From NCBI GenBank assembly GCA_030142905.1, contig JASJOG010000002.1, forward strand, positions 5,713,001 through 5,777,000: a DNA stretch of 64,000 bases. The letters run 5' to 3'. The position numbers and the translations under genes are program-made. The stretch is from Heliopora coerulea. Its lineage: Eukaryota; Cnidaria; Anthozoa; Scleralcyonacea; Helioporidae. The notes below the pieces were generated by a model. It saw nothing but the letters and a program-made list of their open reading frames with translations, searched no databases and was not told the origin of the DNA. Every line of letters starts with the position of its first letter. Position 1 is the stretch's first letter. Below are positions 61,101 through 64,000 of the stretch, piece by piece.

Positions 61101-63777
61101 AATTGTCTTTAGACAAATTCAAACACTAGCAGCAACAGGTGTATTTTTGTGGTGTTTTATTGTGTTTTTATTTTTTAATAATTTAACAACCTGTCGGCAA
61201 GTCCGAATGAATTGCGCAATTAACACGATAAATCAGGGCTGTAGAATCCACGCTTATCCATGTTCGTATAAAACACGTTGCCAGAAAAAGCTAAAATTGT
61301 CCTTTTGTAGTACTGGAATATTGACTAACGATAAAATAAAACTGAGGCTAAACAGCTACCGTATTAAAGTATTTCTTTCTAAAATATTTCTTCGACCTTT
61401 CGTCATCCACGATATTTACGCTATGTTGCGATTGTCGGAATATTTAGGAAAAAGTAACTTTGTGATTTCAAACCAGACCTACGCGGAATATAATCTAGGT
61501 ATACGCTATCGAATTGATAGCTGTGTGCATAGCTTTGGCAGGACGAGTTGGGCTTGCAAGTGGGCCGAGTTGGTCGGTGGGCCGAGTTGGCCCTAATCCA
61601 TGTTGTCCACCTTAGGCATAGCTTCAATAGGTAACAATGACCTCAGCAGGATATCTCTTGGTATCAACCAAAGTTAACATGAATTAGTTTAAAATGTTGC
61701 CATGATGAATGAAGAATAAATAATGATTTGTTATTTTTCTATTTCAATCCATCAAGGGGCAAGGGCACACACTGTAATTTTAGTCTGGCTAACCACAGAC
61801 ATTTTTACTTGGTAACGGGATGAGCCCTGCCCATCGATGAGTTCAAATATCAGTTTTTGTGAAACACAGGTTTGAACGGCGGAATTAAAAGTGTTTAAGA
61901 GAACATTCTATGACTAAGTATTCATTTGAACACTTTTACCAGAAGGCATTTCCGTTGACAGAGGGAGATACGTTAGTTAAGCAGGGTTTGTGCCACGAAA
62001 TTCTATTAACGCCTTACCTCGCAATTGTACATAACTGCACCGTTTAATTTAAATACAATTTATCTTAATAGATTATCAACAGGATTTTGAAGTGTATCAA
62101 TCATTTAAAATTTGCTCAGAGAAATCTGGGATAAATGGTGTTAGTCAAAAACATTCACTTGAAATTTATTTAGGTTCGCAAAGGTTGGGGTTGGGCTGCC
62201 AACATATATCTCAAACTCATCAACAATTCTTGAGCAAAACACAAAGGAAATCAGAACCGAAACGTAGTTTTAATATCTGATCTTAATTAGCGTAGAAATT
62301 CAACGACTTTAAACCTAATTTTCACTTTAAATACGGATTCGTCTGGAATGTATAATCATGCAATCGAAAGTCGTTAGCATTTCACCAGATATCCAAACAC
62401 CTTGGTTATAGCTTCGTTTTTTTAACTCGCTTCTCGGTGTTTGGATATCTGATGAAACGCTCCTTCTAGATTATGATATGCTTCATAATAAATGACTGTT
62501 CTTTGATATCTGTTTCACCAGGAATGCATTAGGAGGATAATGGATAGGGGTAGAACCAGCGGGAGAACTGATGACAATATTGAAAGTTTGCGGAAGCGGT
62601 AAGAGTTCGTTTATTTTATATCGAATGTCAAACATGAGCAGGAACCCTTGGACGGCTGCTCCCATAGCTCTTTGCTTTCGGAGACAGGCGTGTACCCTAC
62701 AATTTAGCACCTGGTTTCCATATAATCGTTACGATCGTTGTGATCGCTCAAAAAATTAACTCAGCGATCACTACGATCACAGAGTTCACGGTTTCCATAT
62801 GTTCGCTGCAAACGCTGAATTAATTTTTAATCTTATACTTCTTTTTAAATTTATCTTATTGCCGTAACGAAATAGTGTAAACAAAGCGAAAGAAAAAATC
62901 TGGTTTTGTTTTCACGAACGGTACGAAAGGTCAAAGGATGAAACTGGAACATATATTAAACCAAAATATATATTAACTAAAGAATTGTTATTTAATTTAC
63001 AATTATTCGCCGAAGGTGAAGTGACTATTATTCAATAATATTCACGGAACTTGAGGCGAGTAATTGTTTTAGTATAATTACACAGGTGATTATTTGAAAG
63101 AAAGTAGTGAACGAGCTCTATTAAAATCTCCTCGGTAACATTTACAAAGATTGCCGCCATCTTGCTTCTGAGCCGTCATTGTTATATTCACATGTAGGTG
63201 AACATCGAGATTTATGACGTAAACTTCTGGCCAATCACCACGCGAGATTTTTCATAATCACTTGTGTAATTATACTAAAAACTGTTATTCAAGTACTGGC
63301 AAACGTTCAGTGTGTGCATCTTCCTGTAATGGATATAGAAGGCTTCCCCAGCTGAATTGAAAATTTCATTTTGTGTGTTAGCCAAGTAAAGTAAAATTAT
63401 TCTCTTTCAAGATTCTACCCTCGCTGCCCTGGGCTACTTCCGGCACCCTGAGCATGAAAACAGTTACCAACCTTTGAACTTTTTACGTTATTTAACACGC
63501 AGTATCGTATTTTTGTTTCTTTAGAATACCTTGACAAACAGCATGGTAAAAAACATTCAATGACTTGTCATTGAATCAATACTTGTATTCGTTATATTGT
63601 TAGAGTATCAAAATGATATGTTATAAAAAAGAAATATTGACATTGTACTTACTTATGGTTTGTTTTCATTTCTTTGCTAGGTTTAATACTTACAAAGATC
63701 ATACGATGCCCATAATAAAATATTACGAAGAGCGTCAACTTGTGAAAACAATTCCTGCCATGGGGACACCAGATGAA
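58053..63777 (+). CDS. CMPK1: UMP-CMP kinase, exons 1-5 (last exon beyond right edge)
   Basis: UMP/CMP kinase (EC 2.7.4.14) phosphorylates UMP, CMP and dCMP with ATP in pyrimidine nucleotide synthesis. The five exons are 58053-58136, 59345-59488, 60518-60655, 62522-62598 and 63681-63777, all with GT-AG borders and matching phases, giving 180 residues. Animal enzymes have ~196 residues, so only the C-terminal ~15 are missing. Key parts are the P-loop GGPGAGKGT (residues 13-21), HLSAGELLREER and KIVPVEIT (nucleoside monophosphate binding), FLIDGFPRN (Asp and Arg of the active site) and the LID segment DRGRTSGRTDDN. All catalytic residues I can check are present. The start is the ATG at 58053, which gives the usual short N-terminus. 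It has no signal or transit peptide and is probably cytosolic. It is divergent to RIC1 and may share its promoter. Confidence 0.96.
59345..59488 (+). CDS. CMPK1: CMPK1 exon 2
   Basis: Forty-eight codons, KFGFVHLSAGELLREER through EGKIVPVEITIALLQK. TTTGCAG acceptor, GTATTG donor, phase 0. Confidence 0.95.
59960..60160. repeat. TTAACCC-type repeat
   Basis: GACAAGCAAAATCATCTGGCA, TTAGCCAGAGTAAAAT and CTTTAACCCGTTAACAGGC, followed by ATGGGTTAATGGGTTAA, belong to the same family as 39047-39178. The ends are not sharply defined. Confidence 0.5.
60518..60655 (+). CDS. CMPK1: CMPK1 exon 3
   Basis: Forty-six codons with KKFLIDGFPRNENNLQGWN and CVLFFDCPEE. TTTCCAG acceptor, GTTAGC donor. Confidence 0.95.
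60862..61596 (+). other. Long unrecognised open frame in kinase intron 3
   Basis: A 244-codon frame, long for this AT-rich DNA, with a Cys-rich and hydrophobic middle and no similarity I recognise. It largely overlaps a putative element (61034-61598) bounded by GGGCCGAGTTGG-type inverted motifs. The codons show no obvious coding bias, and I regard it as probably not a gene. Confidence 0.25.
61034..61598. mobile_element. Possible element with GGGCCGAGTTGG inverted ends
   Basis: CAACTCGTCACAACCAACTCGGCCC (left, ~61039) is inverted as GGGCCGAGTTGG twice at the right (61562-61594). These would be subterminal repeats of a non-autonomous DNA element. No target duplication was seen. Confidence 0.4.
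62345..62490. mobile_element. Palindromic MITE, copy 2
   Basis: CACCAGATATCCAAACACC at the left and GGTGTTTGGATATCTGATG at the right face each other, with outer GATTATGATAT-type ends. Same family as 50612-50751. It ends only ~30 bases before CMPK1 exon 4. Confidence 0.7.
62522..62598 (+). CDS. CMPK1: CMPK1 exon 4
   Basis: Encodes ECIRRIMDRGRTSGRTDDN and IESLRK, the LID region, ending two bases into an Arg codon. CACCAG acceptor, GTAAGA donor. Confidence 0.95.
62985..63300. repeat. Dispersed palindromic repeat, copy 2
   Basis: AATTGTTTTAGTATAATTACACAGG, GGCCAATCACCACGCGAG and TAATCACTTGTGTAATTATAC match 21950-22265 in inverse orientation. Confidence 0.6.
63681..63777 (+). CDS. CMPK1: CMPK1 exon 5
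   Basis: Completes the Arg codon, then FNTYKDHTMPIIKYYEERQL and ends TPDE before GTAAGT. The final exon is outside the window. Confidence 0.95.
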
Positions 63778-64000
63778 GTAAGTAAAAGTGAGAAAAAGTC
63801 CATCGAAAAGTAGCGGCCTTCATCACTTTCAGATTTAGTAGCCATCGATTTCAGTTACTTTCGAGTTATCGTTTTTTTGATCTTCATGTATTTATCTCGA
63901 AAATAACATGTTTTATTCCGAACTGATTTCTTTTGCATGATACTCGCTTATTTGATAACTTGCAGACACCTGTACTTAACGATTAAAACAAGAGACGCAA

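Noticed and set aside
1..64000. CRISPR arrays, bacterial operons or riboswitches
   Set aside because: No regularly spaced direct repeats with unique spacers. Gene structure is clearly eukaryotic; the spaced motif in 53861-54817 is irregular and part of an inverted repeat.

Overview
The window looks like an invertebrate animal nuclear genome. It is AT-rich and has intron-rich genes with short exons and GT-AG splice sites. It is packed with non-LTR retrotransposons, hAT-type and TTAA-type non-autonomous DNA elements, tRNA-derived repeats and foldback elements. The repeat style resembles cnidarians, particularly stony corals or sea anemones. That assignment is inference, because no rRNA or mitochondrial marker is present.

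Two conserved genes are placed head to head around 57.3-58.05 kb. Leftward (minus strand) is RIC1, which encodes the RAB6A guanine-nucleotide exchange factor subunit. Nineteen exons with compatible splice phases were found from 57310 down to 11196. They give about 663 residues, the N-terminal half of a protein of about 1,400 residues, and the rest should lie beyond position 1. Rightward (plus strand) is a UMP-CMP kinase gene (CMPK1-like) with five exons from 58053 to 63777. It lacks only its last exon, which lies past the right edge. The 742 bp between the two start codons is probably a shared promoter region.

Nearly everything else is mobile DNA, mostly inside RIC1 introns. Positions 1-11195 hold low-complexity DNA, a TTAA-type MITE, and a ~6.7 kb DNA transposon (3198-9890). 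That transposon has matched terminal inverted repeats, a broken DDE-type transposase gene and a nested LINE (6890-9100). The rest of the RIC1 introns hold three further LINE copies (14.7-15.5, 29.5-31.7 and 34.0-37.1 kb), two hAT MITEs with 8-bp target duplications, dispersed repeats and microsatellites. There is also a near-perfect ~950-bp hairpin (53861-54817).

The most interesting material is a set of small elements carrying hammerhead-ribozyme-like cores (CUGANGA, a stem II, then GAAA). One (22664-23016) is a 252-bp unit repeated ~1.4 times, with a tRNA-like segment and a 15-bp target duplication, so it resembles a retrozyme. Three foldback elements (11660-11909, 51656-52980, 55114-55376) share one architecture: inverted arms, a ~32-nt unpaired tail on one side, and 12-bp target duplications. 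This fits small RNAs mobilised by Penelope-like or LINE machinery, but no complete mobilising gene is seen here.
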